Shown here one piece after another: positions 8,146-17,120 of a stretch of DNA of 64,000 nt. Position 1 is the stretch's first letter; each line of letters opens with the position of its first letter. The translations under genes were made by a program, and so were the position numbers. Where the stretch lies: NCBI RefSeq assembly GCF_947654275.1, contig NZ_CANTJS010000007.1, positions 1-64,000 on the forward strand. The letters are read 5' to 3'. This DNA comes from an uncultured Oscillibacter sp. (GTDB lineage: Bacteria; Bacillota; Clostridia; Oscillospirales; Oscillospiraceae). The notes under the pieces were generated by a model that made no database searches, was not told where the DNA came from, and saw nothing but the letters and a program-made list of their open reading frames with translations.

Positions 8146-9845
8146 GCTTGTTCCTCCTCCCGCCGGGCGGGCAGCAGGGCCGTCACCGCGGCGCCTCTGC
8201 CGCCGGGTCCCGCTGCCAGGTACAGGCCGCAGTCCCCGCCGTAGTGCTTTGTCAGGATTGTGTCCACGTTGTAAAGACCCAGGTGCTTGCGCTCCTCTCC
8301 GCCGGGCCGGCGGTACCGGCCTGAGGCCATGTCCGGGGGCAGACCCCGGCCGTTGTCCGTGACGGTGATTTCCAGCATCCCCGCCGTCTCCCGGGCCGTC
8401 ACCGCCACCACGCCGTCCTCCACGCCGTCCAGCCCGTGGAGGATGGCGTTTTCCACAATGGGCTGGAGAATCATCTTGGGAACCAGGCAGTCCTCCAGGT
8501 CCCGGGGCAGCTCCAGTTCGAAGGAGAAGGCCCCGGACATGCGGATGCGCTGGATTTCGATGTAGCGCCGGAGAATCGCCGCCTCCCGCCGCAGGGAGAC
8601 GAACTCGTCCGGCGAGATGCAAAAGCGCAGGATGTCCGCCAGATCCGTGGACATCAGGGCCACCTGGGGCACCTTGTTGATTTTGCTGATCCACTTCATG
8701 GTGTCCAGGGTATTGCAGAGAAAGTGGGGATTCAGCTGGGCCTGAAGCATCCGGATCTGGGCCTCGTTCAGCTCCCGCTGGTTGTCAATCAGGGCCTCCC
8801 GGTTCTGCTTCAGGGCGGAGACCATGCCGTTGAACCGCCGGGCCAGCTGGCCCAGCTCGTCGTCCCGCTCCGCCGGGACGGACACGTCCAGGTTGTCCCG
8901 CTCCACCTCGCCGATAACCCGGTGCAGCCGCTGGATGGGCCGGAACATCTGGCGGCTGAGCTTCCAGCTCATGAGGATGGAGATAGCCACGCAGATCACC
9001 GCGCAGCCGAGGCTGACGGTGTACAAAAGCCGCCGGGTGGCCCGGGTAAACACCTGGGGCTGCTGGAGCACCAGCCAGAGCCCGCTGGCGGCATGATGGG
9101 CCTGGGCGTACAAAAAGGCCTCCGAGTCCCCCTCCAGACTCTGGCCCGCCAGCAGGCGGCTCCGCAGCCGGGGGGCCAGCTCCTCCGCCAGAGAGGGCTG
9201 CTCGCAGTACACCGGACGCCAGTACCGGCTGAGGAGAAGCAGGTCGCTCTGAGCGCCGTGGGTCCCCGCCAGCAGCTGCCGGAAATGGGAATCGTACAGA
9301 CTGACCAGCAGATAGCCGGCGGGGCGGCCCCGCCCGTCCGCCAGCAGGACGGCCCCCTGGAGCAGGGGAGAGGCGGCGTCCGTCACGTCCTCGCAGGCCG
9401 TGAAGACCGGGGGCTCTCCCGGCCCGGCGGCGGCGAAGAGCGCGCCCCAGTCCGTGGGCAGACGCTCCGCCTGGGGAATCTGACGGGTGGAGTACCGCCA
9501 GAGGCCCTGAAGATCATAGAGGTCGAAGCTGGCCCAGCTCCGGGCCTGGGCGGTGGCGCTGAAGAGCTCGTTGTAAACCAGGGTGTCCTCCACGCCGCCG
9601 CCGGCCAGCGCGCCGGCGATGATGGGGTTTCCCTGGAGGCGGGCCGCGGTCTGGGCGAAGGCGTCAAAGGCGGCGTCCAGAGCCTGGGCCGCCGTCTCCA
9701 GACGCTCCTCCATGCCCCGGCGGGCCTCGTTGGTCATCCGCAGGCGGAAGATTTGCAGCAGCATGGCGGAGCACAGCAGCAGGGGCACCAGGGACGCCAC
9801 CAGAAAGCCCCAGAACAGCCGGGTCTGAAAGGAATGCCGTTTCAT
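8139..9845 (-). CDS. YesM-family sensor histidine kinase
   Basis: HAMP-like segment, AQLNPHFLCNTLDTMKWI His_kinase motif, LQPIVENAILHGL, DNGRGLPPDM. Confidence 0.94.
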   Translation of the reverse strand: MKRHSFQTRLFWGFLVASLVPLLLCSAMLLQIFRLRMTNEARRGMEERLETAAQALDAAFDAFAQTAARLQGNPIIAGALAGGGVEDTLVYNELFSATAQARSWASFDLYDLQGLWRYSTRQIPQAERLPTDWGALFAAAGPGEPPVFTACEDVTDAASPLLQGAVLLADGRGRPAGYLLVSLYDSHFRQLLAGTHGAQSDLLLLSRYWRPVYCEQPSLAEELAPRLRSRLLAGQSLEGDSEAFLYAQAHHAASGLWLVLQQPQVFTRATRRLLYTVSLGCAVICVAISILMSWKLSRQMFRPIQRLHRVIGEVERDNLDVSVPAERDDELGQLARRFNGMVSALKQNREALIDNQRELNEAQIRMLQAQLNPHFLCNTLDTMKWISKINKVPQVALMSTDLADILRFCISPDEFVSLRREAAILRRYIEIQRIRMSGAFSFELELPRDLEDCLVPKMILQPIVENAILHGLDGVEDGVVAVTARETAGMLEITVTDNGRGLPPDMASGRYRRPGGEERKHLGLYNVDTILTKHYGGDCGLYLAAGPGGRGAAVTALLPARREEEQAC

Positions 9846-10873
9846 GACGGGGCCTCCTCTCCGCTGAGGTAAAAGGCCCAGGACATCAAAAGCGCCTCCC
9901 GGCGGCCGCTGGCCCCGGCCACGTCGTAATCCACCAGAGGGATGTCCGCCAGGGGGGTCAGGGTTTCCGCCGCCCCGCCGGGCTCCCGGACGGAGCGCCG
10001 GCAGAGCTGTTCCGTCAGCAGCCGCTGAACCTCCGGGCTGACGGTGAAGTCCAGAAACCGCCGGGCGTTGTCCCCGTGGGCGGCGTTTTGAATCAGGGCG
10101 CTGGCGTCCGGGACGCAGCTGGTGCCCTCCGCCGGATAGACCATGGCCACGTCGTCCCCGGCGGCGATGCGCTTCAGGGCGGTCTCCTCCAGGGTCACCC
10201 CCGCCAGGGCGGCCCCGGAGGCCACGGCGCTGAGGACCTCGCCGGAGCCCTCCAGCTGCCGCCCGTCCAGGTGGGCGGCGAAGCGCCGGAGGGTGTCCCC
10301 GCCGCCGTCCTCCTCACCCAGGGCCTGGAGCAGGGTCACCAGGGCGGTGAAGCTGGAGCCGGAGACGGCGGGGTCCGCGAAGGCCACCCGTCCCCGGAGC
10401 TCCGGGGCCAGCAGGTCCGCCCAGCCGGTGAGCCGGCCGGGGCGCAGGAGCTTGGTGTTGTAGACCAGCACCACCGGCAGGGCGGAGAAGGGGGTCCACA
10501 GGTCCTGGGCGTCCCGGAACTGGGGCTGGAGGTCCTCCGCCTGGGCGCAGGCATAGGGGGTGAAGCAGTCCCGATAGGCCTCCAGACTCTCCACGCCGCC
10601 GCCGAACATCACGTCTGCCCCGGGGGCGTCCGCCTCCCGGCGGATGCGCTCCAGAAGCTCGTTGGTGCCCCCGGTCACCACCTCCACCCAAATGCCGGTC
10701 CGCTCCTCGAACTCCTTGACAATGGGCCAGTAGACCTCTTCCTTGTGAGAGGTGTAGAGGACCAGGCGGTTCTCCTGGCCGGGAGCGCCCTCCGGGGCCG
10801 CTCCGCCGCCCCCGGCGCAGCCCGCTGCCAGCACCAGGGCCAGAAGGACCGCCGCCAGCCGTATCCCCTTCAT
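9842..10873 (-). CDS. Lipoprotein extracellular solute-binding protein (Fe3+/AfuA-like), probable sensing SBP for the adjacent two-component system
   Basis: MKGIRLAAVLLALVLAAGCAGGG lipobox; LVLYTSHKEEVYWPIVKEFEERTGIWVEVVTGGTNELLERI. Overlaps the kinase gene. Confidence 0.88.
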   Translation of the reverse strand: MKGIRLAAVLLALVLAAGCAGGGGAAPEGAPGQENRLVLYTSHKEEVYWPIVKEFEERTGIWVEVVTGGTNELLERIRREADAPGADVMFGGGVESLEAYRDCFTPYACAQAEDLQPQFRDAQDLWTPFSALPVVLVYNTKLLRPGRLTGWADLLAPELRGRVAFADPAVSGSSFTALVTLLQALGEEDGGGDTLRRFAAHLDGRQLEGSGEVLSAVASGAALAGVTLEETALKRIAAGDDVAMVYPAEGTSCVPDASALIQNAAHGDNARRFLDFTVSPEVQRLLTEQLCRRSVREPGGAAETLTPLADIPLVDYDVAGASGRREALLMSWAFYLSGEEAPS

Positions 10874-11091
10874 TTCCGGCACCTCCTTCCTTTGGCACTC
10901 AATCAATTCAACTACAGTATACCATATTCCGCCGGGGGTTTTCATCTGAATTTCACAAAAATCTCAGAGGGAGACAAAAAACCGCAGGTTTGTCCCCTGT
11001 TCTTTTTTTTCAGAACCCGCTAGAATAAAATTACCAACCGGCGAAGACTTTCCTATTTTCATTTTGTGGAAAACAACGAAGGAGGACCTGT

Positions 11092-12507
11092 ATGAAAAGA
11101 ATCACAGCTTTGTTCCTGTCTCTTGCCATGCTTCTGGCTCTGGCTGCCTGCGGCGGCGGAAGCAACCCGCCCGCCCAGACCGGCGGCGACGCCCAGACCC
11201 CCCCTGCCCAGACCGGCGGCGGCGAGCAGACCCCGCCTCCCGCCGATGACAAGGACCTCACCGAGACCCAGAAGATTATCAGGGAAGCCGAGGGCATGAC
11301 CCTGGAGGAGCTGGCCCGGAAGGCCATCGAGGAGTCCAACGGCAAGATGTTCTACGGCGTGGGCAACTCCAGCCGCGGCAAGAGCGCCCTGCCCCTGTTC
11401 ATCGAGTATCTCCAGACCATCGACCCCGGCTACAGCATGGAATTCGAGTGGCAGCAGCCCAAGAACAACAAGATTTTCGACCAGCTTACCGCCGACTCCC
11501 TGAAGGACACCGGCACCTTTGCCATGACCCTGATTCAGGACGGCAACCAGATTGAGAGCAAGATGGTTCAGACCGGCGTGCTGGACACCTTCGTGCCCAA
11601 GGACTGGGCCGACGCCAACGGCACCAGCGCCGACGCCTATGAGGGCTATCTCCCCCTCCAGACCCTGAACAAGGTCTTCATGTACAACAATACCGGCTCC
11701 AAGTCCTATGACAACTGCTGGGACTTTGTGGCCGAGGGCGAGCACGGACTGTACATGGACATCGACTCCGAAATCGTGGGCAAGAACTTCCTGTACATGC
11801 TCACCGAGGATACTTACGCCGGCTGGCTGAAGGATGCCTTCAACGCCCTGCCCGCCGAGGAACAGGCCTATTTCCAGCCCACCGTCAAGGCCATGGAGTC
11901 CGAGGCCGCCGACTTGGGCCTGGGCGCCGACGGAGCCTATGCCCTGGCCTGGATTAAGCTCTGGGTAGAGAGCTACAACGCCCAGACCGACGACGGCCCC
12001 ATCTGCAACACCCTGGTGGACAAGTCCGCCACCGACCAGTTCGGCCTGCTGGTGTATTCCAAGCTCCGCAGCGTGGAGGAGTCCAGCTCCGTTTCCGTGA
12101 ACAACATCAATGTGGCGGCCTATGACGACGGATTCACCGGCATCGGCGGCTATGGCTACTGCCACTACCTCTTTGTCACCGACAACTCCCCCCTGCCCTG
12201 GACCGCCTGCGCCTTCATCGCCTACATGACCTGCACCGTGGACGGCTTCTCCGCCTGGGGCAAGGACATGGGCGGCTATTCCTCCAACCCCACCGTGGCC
12301 GAGGGCACCGAGGCCCAGTATGGCCACTCTAAGGGCGGCATGGCCGAGGACGGCACCACCGTGGAATTCGAGGCCAAGAACGACCGGGGCTATGACTGGT
12401 GGACCACCGACGGCAAGCTGGTTCTGGAGGACCCCGAATACTGCGCTTCCGTCTCCTTCACCGTGGGCAGCTGGATTGAGATGCTGAGCAAGTATTCCGC
12501 CGGTTAA
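11092..12507 (+). CDS. ABC transporter substrate-binding lipoprotein
   Basis: MKRITALFLSLAMLLALAACGGG lipobox plus NPPAQTGGDAQTPPAQTGGGEQTPPP linker; first gene of an operon with permease and ATPase. Confidence 0.85.
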   Translation: MKRITALFLSLAMLLALAACGGGSNPPAQTGGDAQTPPAQTGGGEQTPPPADDKDLTETQKIIREAEGMTLEELARKAIEESNGKMFYGVGNSSRGKSALPLFIEYLQTIDPGYSMEFEWQQPKNNKIFDQLTADSLKDTGTFAMTLIQDGNQIESKMVQTGVLDTFVPKDWADANGTSADAYEGYLPLQTLNKVFMYNNTGSKSYDNCWDFVAEGEHGLYMDIDSEIVGKNFLYMLTEDTYAGWLKDAFNALPAEEQAYFQPTVKAMESEAADLGLGADGAYALAWIKLWVESYNAQTDDGPICNTLVDKSATDQFGLLVYSKLRSVEESSSVSVNNINVAAYDDGFTGIGGYGYCHYLFVTDNSPLPWTACAFIAYMTCTVDGFSAWGKDMGGYSSNPTVAEGTEAQYGHSKGGMAEDGTTVEFEAKNDRGYDWWTTDGKLVLEDPEYCASVSFTVGSWIEMLSKYSAG

Positions 12508-12610
12508 GAGCCGTCGGAAATGACGCTCCTTTGTCCCTCCTTTCCCCGGCGGAATCGTTTGCCGGGAATCCCGGCCCCGCCTGAGCGGGCGGACCTTTCA
12601 GCGCCATGAA

Positions 12611-12643
12611 TCCGAAGGGGAGGGGACAGCCCCTCCCCTTCAT
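12611..12643 (+). terminator. Hairpin after SBP gene (attenuator/terminator-like)
   Basis: gaaggggaggggacagcccctccccttc inverted repeat. Confidence 0.5.
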
Positions 12644-12728
12644 TACTTCCAGGTCTTTCGAACCGAACAGCCGGAATGAAAAACCCGGAAAGCATACATA
12701 CCAGACATACCAGAAAGGAGAGAGGCCT

Positions 12729-13370
12729 ATGGGCGCCACCGTGGTATTTGACATGGGCGGCGTGCTGATGGACTATGATACCCGGGGCCTGACGGCGGCG
12801 GTCACCGCCGGCGGGGCGGACGCCGCGCTGCTGCACCGGGAGATGTTTGAGGGCCCCGACTGGCTCACGCTGGACCGGGGCGGCACGGAGGAACAGGCCC
12901 TGGCCCTCATGAAGCGGCGTCTGCCGGAGCGGCTTCACCCGGCGGCGGACCGGGCGATGGCCCGCTGGGACGAATTCCTGACGCCCGTTCCGGAGATGAA
13001 CGCCCTGGCGGCGGAGCTCCATGGGCTGGGCGTGCCGCTGTATTTGCTGTCCAACACCTCCGCCCGGTTTTACAGCTTCCGGGAGCGGGTGCCCGCCTGG
13101 CCGCTGCTGAAGGGGGCTCTGCTCTCCTTCGAGGAACATCTGCTCAAGCCGGACCTGGACATCTACCGGCGGCTGTTCGCCCGCTTCGGCCTGCCGCCCC
13201 ACGACTGCTTTTTCATCGACGACGTCAAAGAGAATATCGAGGCCGCCCGCTGGTGCGGGATGCAGGCCTTTCAATACCGGAGGAACCCGGAAAGCATCTC
13301 CAAGCTGCGTGACGCTCTGCGGCAGGCCGGTATCCCGGTCTCCCCGGAAGCTGAGAGGAGAGATCTATGA
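12729..13370 (+). CDS. HAD-IA family hydrolase, YihX-like (glucose-1-phosphatase-like)
   Basis: MGATVVFDMGGVLMDYD, LLSNTSARFYSF, LKPDLDIYRRLFARFGLPPHDCFFIDDVKENIEAARWCGMQAFQY. Confidence 0.85.
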   Translation: MGATVVFDMGGVLMDYDTRGLTAAVTAGGADAALLHREMFEGPDWLTLDRGGTEEQALALMKRRLPERLHPAADRAMARWDEFLTPVPEMNALAAELHGLGVPLYLLSNTSARFYSFRERVPAWPLLKGALLSFEEHLLKPDLDIYRRLFARFGLPPHDCFFIDDVKENIEAARWCGMQAFQYRRNPESISKLRDALRQAGIPVSPEAERRDL

Positions 13371-15187
13371 ATCAATCGACTGCCGGCAGGGGCGCCATCC
13401 TGCTCAACAAGGTGAAGACGTTTTTCTCCAAGCCTCACAACGTCATTCTGGTGCTGATGGGCATTGTGCTGACCTTCAGCACCGTGGCCCCGATTCTGGC
13501 CATTGTGGAAGACACGTTCAAGATTCACCCCGGCACCATCGACGCCCACCTCACCGGCCAGGCGGCGGGCTATACCACGGTGAACTATGTGGACCTGTTT
13601 ACCAGCCGCCTGGCAAAGACAAATCTCTGGACGCCCCTGCTGAACACGGTTCTGCTGGCGGTGGGCACCTGCGTGGTGTCCATCCTCTTCGGCGGCGTGT
13701 TCGCCTTCCTGATTACCCGGACGAATCTGGCCTGGAGGAAGTACCTCAGTTCCATTTTCATTTTCCCCTACATCATGCCCCAGTGGACCCTGGCGGTGGT
13801 GTGGCAGAATCTGTTCAACTCCAACGCCGTCACCGGCACCTCCAACGGCCTTCTGGCGGCCACCCTGGGCGTGAATATGCCGCTGTGGTGGTGCCAGGGC
13901 CTGTTCCCCAGCCTGGTGGTGCTGGGCCTGCACTACGCCCCCTTTGCCTACATCCTCATCGGCGGCATCTTCCGCAACATGGACGCCAACCTGGAGGAGG
14001 CCGCCACCATCCTGGACACCCCCAAGTGGAAAATCATGTGCAAGGTCACCCTGCCCATGGTGAAGCCCGCCATTCTCTCCACCATTCTGCTGGTCTTCGG
14101 CAGCTCCATGGGCTCCTACCCGGTGCCCCACTACCTGGGCCTCACCACCCTGTCCACCAAGTACGTTTCCATGAACTCCAAGTACACCGGCGAGGCCAGC
14201 ATCCTGGCCATCATCATGATGTTCTTCGGCGTGGCCATTATGCTGCTCAACCAGCTGTCCCTGACCAGCCGGAAGAGCTACACCACCGTCACCGGCAAAT
14301 CCGGACAGATTTCCAAGATTAACCTGGGCCGGGCGGGGAAGTATGTCATTGCCCTGGCTCTGGTGATTGTGACCTTCTTCACCAGCATCTTCCCCATCGT
14401 CTCCTTCGCCTTTGAGACCTTCCTGCCCAATCCCGGAGACTATTCGTTCCTCTACACCGGCGACGCCGATAACCTCACCACAAAGTGGTGGGTGACGGAT
14501 GAGAACGTCTCGGAAAACGGCATGTACGGCCAAAAGGGCATTCTCCACAACGAAACCATCTGGCACGCCTTCCGGGGCACCATCTGGGTCAGCGTCTGCT
14601 GCGCCCTGATTGCCGGCACCATCGGCACCCTGATCGGCTATGCCGTGTCCAAGAACCGACGAAGTAAATGGGCCAATTACGTCAACAGCGTGGCATTTCT
14701 GCCCTATCTGATGCCCTCCATCGCCGTGGGCGTGGCCTTCTTCATCCTCTTCTCCAACGAGCATGTGAACCTGTTCAATACCTATACCCTGCTGATTATT
14801 GTGGGCACCATCAAATACATCCCCTTTGCCTCCCGCAGCTCCCTGAACTCCATGCTCCAGCTCTCCGGCGAGATTGAGGAGGCGGCCATCATCCAGGACA
14901 TTCCCTGGATCAAGCGCATGACCCGCATCATCATCCCCATTCAGAAGTCCTCCATCATCAGCGGCTACCTGCTGCCCTTCATGACCTGCCTCCGGGAGCT
15001 GAGCCTGTTCATGCTGCTGTGCACCCAGGGCTTCATCCTGTCCACCACGCTGGACTACTTCGACGAAATGGGCCTGTATGCCTTTTCCAGCGGCATCAAC
15101 CTGATCCTGATTATCACCATTCTGGTGTGCAACACCTTGGTGAACAAGGTCACCGGCGCCAGCCTCGATAAAGGAATTGGAGGATAA
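13367..15187 (+). CDS. ABC transporter permease, fused two-permease (FbpB/AfuB-like)
   Basis: 606 aa with two EAA-type loops (LEEAATILDTPKWKIMCKVTLPMVKPAI and IEEAAIIQDIPWIKRMTRIIIPIQKSSI) and multiple hydrophobic segments. Confidence 0.92.
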   Translation: MNQSTAGRGAILLNKVKTFFSKPHNVILVLMGIVLTFSTVAPILAIVEDTFKIHPGTIDAHLTGQAAGYTTVNYVDLFTSRLAKTNLWTPLLNTVLLAVGTCVVSILFGGVFAFLITRTNLAWRKYLSSIFIFPYIMPQWTLAVVWQNLFNSNAVTGTSNGLLAATLGVNMPLWWCQGLFPSLVVLGLHYAPFAYILIGGIFRNMDANLEEAATILDTPKWKIMCKVTLPMVKPAILSTILLVFGSSMGSYPVPHYLGLTTLSTKYVSMNSKYTGEASILAIIMMFFGVAIMLLNQLSLTSRKSYTTVTGKSGQISKINLGRAGKYVIALALVIVTFFTSIFPIVSFAFETFLPNPGDYSFLYTGDADNLTTKWWVTDENVSENGMYGQKGILHNETIWHAFRGTIWVSVCCALIAGTIGTLIGYAVSKNRRSKWANYVNSVAFLPYLMPSIAVGVAFFILFSNEHVNLFNTYTLLIIVGTIKYIPFASRSSLNSMLQLSGEIEEAAIIQDIPWIKRMTRIIIPIQKSSIISGYLLPFMTCLRELSLFMLLCTQGFILSTTLDYFDEMGLYAFSSGINLILIITILVCNTLVNKVTGASLDKGIGG

Positions 15188-15191
15188 TATC

Positions 15192-16805
15192 ATGCCTGAA
15201 ATCAAATTGGAACATATTACAAAGCGCTGGGGCAGGTTCTACGCCGTAGACGACCTGAACCTGACCATTCAGGACAACGCCTTTGTGACCCTGCTGGGTC
15301 CCTCCGGCTGCGGCAAGACCACCACTCTGCGGATGATTGCCGGTCTGGAGACCCCCACCAGCGGCCGCATCACCATCGGGGACAAGGTGGTGTTTGACAG
15401 TGCCCTGGGCATCAACGTCCCCGCCAACAAGCGGAAGGTGGGCTTCCTGTTCCAGAACTACGCCCTGTGGCCCAACATGACGGTGTATCAGAATATCGCC
15501 TTCGGCCTCTCCAATATCAAGGAGGCCCTGCCCAGGGTGGACTTCGAGACCAAAAACGCCGCCCGTCTGGCGGAGATTCTGAAGGAGCCCGGCGAGGTGG
15601 CTAAGATTGTGGAGGACTGCCGGGACAAAACCGGAAAAATTGACGAAAACAAGGCCTGCATCAAGCTGATTGACGCCTTCACCCTCTCCATGTACACCGC
15701 CAAAAAGCTCTTTGCCTATCACCTGGAGTCCGGCAGGGACGTATCCGGCGAGATTGCCGCCCTGGAAGCAAAGGTCAGCGCCGCCAGGGCGGGGCTGAAC
15801 GAGGAGTTCCAGGTGGTCCAGGGGGGCCAGGTGGTGACGGAGGTCCGAAAGCTCACAAAGGAGGAGATCGACCTCTCCGTCCGCAGGGTGTCCCGCATTG
15901 TGAAGATCGGCATGTTCATGGACCGCTATCCGGCGGAGCTCTCCGGCGGCCAGCAGCAGCGGGTAGCCATTGCCCGGACCCTGGCCCCGGAGCCCTCGGT
16001 GCTGTTCATGGACGAGCCCCTCAGCAACTTGGACGCCAAGCTGCGGCTGGAAATGCGCTATGAGCTCCAGCGGCTCCACGTGGAAACCGGGTCCACCTTC
16101 GTCTATGTCACCCACGACCAGATGGAGGCCATGACTCTGGCCACCCAGATCTGCCTGATTAACAACGGCGTGCTCCAGCAGTATGACGCCCCCCTGACCG
16201 TCTACAACCGGCCCAGCAACCTCTTTGCCGCCGATTTCGTGGGCAATCCCTCCATCAACTTCGTGGAGGCCCGGGGGACTCAGCGGCCCGACGGCGGCGT
16301 GGCGCTGACCATCTTCGGGGACCGTCAGGCGGTCTTCCGGCCCGCCCGGCCCCTGAAGCTGGACGAGTGGTTCCGGGACCGGGACGCCCGGGACGCCGCG
16401 GCGGAGGAGGAGCACAGGAAAAAGCTGGCGGACAGGTCCTATGTGGAAAAGGGCAACAAGGATGAGACCTTCCGCTATCACATTGCCAAGGTGGACGAGG
16501 AGGACGACTCCCTCCAGGAGGCCCCCGTCCTTACCAACGAGGATTTTGTTCTGGGCATCCGGCCGGAGTTCATCGATATTGTGGAGGGCGGGGCCCTCTC
16601 CGGCGAGATCTACGGCGCCATGCCCACCGGCATGGAGTCCACCATCAAGGTCCGCATCGGGGACTTCCTGCTCACCGGCGTGGTGTTCGGCAGCACCCTG
16701 TTTACCATCGGCTCCCGGGTCCATATCGACATCTCCGGGGAGAACGTCATGCTCTTTGACCGGAAGAGCGGAAAATGCGTCGCCTTCGGCGCACTGGAGT
16801 GCTGA
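15192..16805 (+). CDS. ABC transporter ATP-binding protein with extra inserted segments
   Basis: Walker A GPSGCGKTTTLRMIAGLETP, Q-loop FLFQNYALWPNMTV, signature ELSGGQQQRVAIARTL, Walker B VLFMDEPLSNLDAKLR. Roughly 100-aa insertion between Q-loop and signature. Confidence 0.93.
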   Translation: MPEIKLEHITKRWGRFYAVDDLNLTIQDNAFVTLLGPSGCGKTTTLRMIAGLETPTSGRITIGDKVVFDSALGINVPANKRKVGFLFQNYALWPNMTVYQNIAFGLSNIKEALPRVDFETKNAARLAEILKEPGEVAKIVEDCRDKTGKIDENKACIKLIDAFTLSMYTAKKLFAYHLESGRDVSGEIAALEAKVSAARAGLNEEFQVVQGGQVVTEVRKLTKEEIDLSVRRVSRIVKIGMFMDRYPAELSGGQQQRVAIARTLAPEPSVLFMDEPLSNLDAKLRLEMRYELQRLHVETGSTFVYVTHDQMEAMTLATQICLINNGVLQQYDAPLTVYNRPSNLFAADFVGNPSINFVEARGTQRPDGGVALTIFGDRQAVFRPARPLKLDEWFRDRDARDAAAEEEHRKKLADRSYVEKGNKDETFRYHIAKVDEEDDSLQEAPVLTNEDFVLGIRPEFIDIVEGGALSGEIYGAMPTGMESTIKVRIGDFLLTGVVFGSTLFTIGSRVHIDISGENVMLFDRKSGKCVAFGALEC

Positions 16806-16831
16806 CGCGGCGTAAGGCATCAATGGAAGCA

Positions 16832-16882
16832 GCACAGCAGCCGGAGGGAGAGAAGAGCGGTCCTCTCTCCCTCCGGCTGTGC
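16832..16882. terminator. Strong hairpin downstream of ABC operon
   Basis: agccggagggagaga / tctctccctccggct inverted repeat. Confidence 0.5.
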
Positions 16883-17017
16883 CAAAACCGGGCGGGCCGG
16901 ATGGAGGCAGGCCTCCGGTGGCCGGTCGGTCCGGGCAGGCATCGGCAGCCCCGGAATGACCGCCGGCCCCTGCCGGGAAGGGCGTCCCCGCGCCGTTTGG
17001 CGCGGTCCGGTGATGAA

Positions 17018-17051
17018 AACGAGAGGAACCCCCCAGGGGTTCCTCTCGTTT
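17018..17051. terminator. Bidirectional Rho-independent terminator between convergent operons
   Basis: aacgagaggaacccc cc aggggttcctctcgttt; A-rich on one side, T-rich on the other. Confidence 0.85.
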
Positions 17052-17120
17052 GTTTGTCTTGGGATGCCCGCATTTTCAGGAAAACCGCTTTCTCCCGATG
17101 CTGTGAGTCCGCCCCGGCGG

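Noticed and set aside
13271-15205. 644-aa minus-strand ORF
   Set aside because: Antisense to the ABC permease gene.
15150-16835. 561-aa minus-strand ORF
   Set aside because: Antisense to the ABC ATPase gene.
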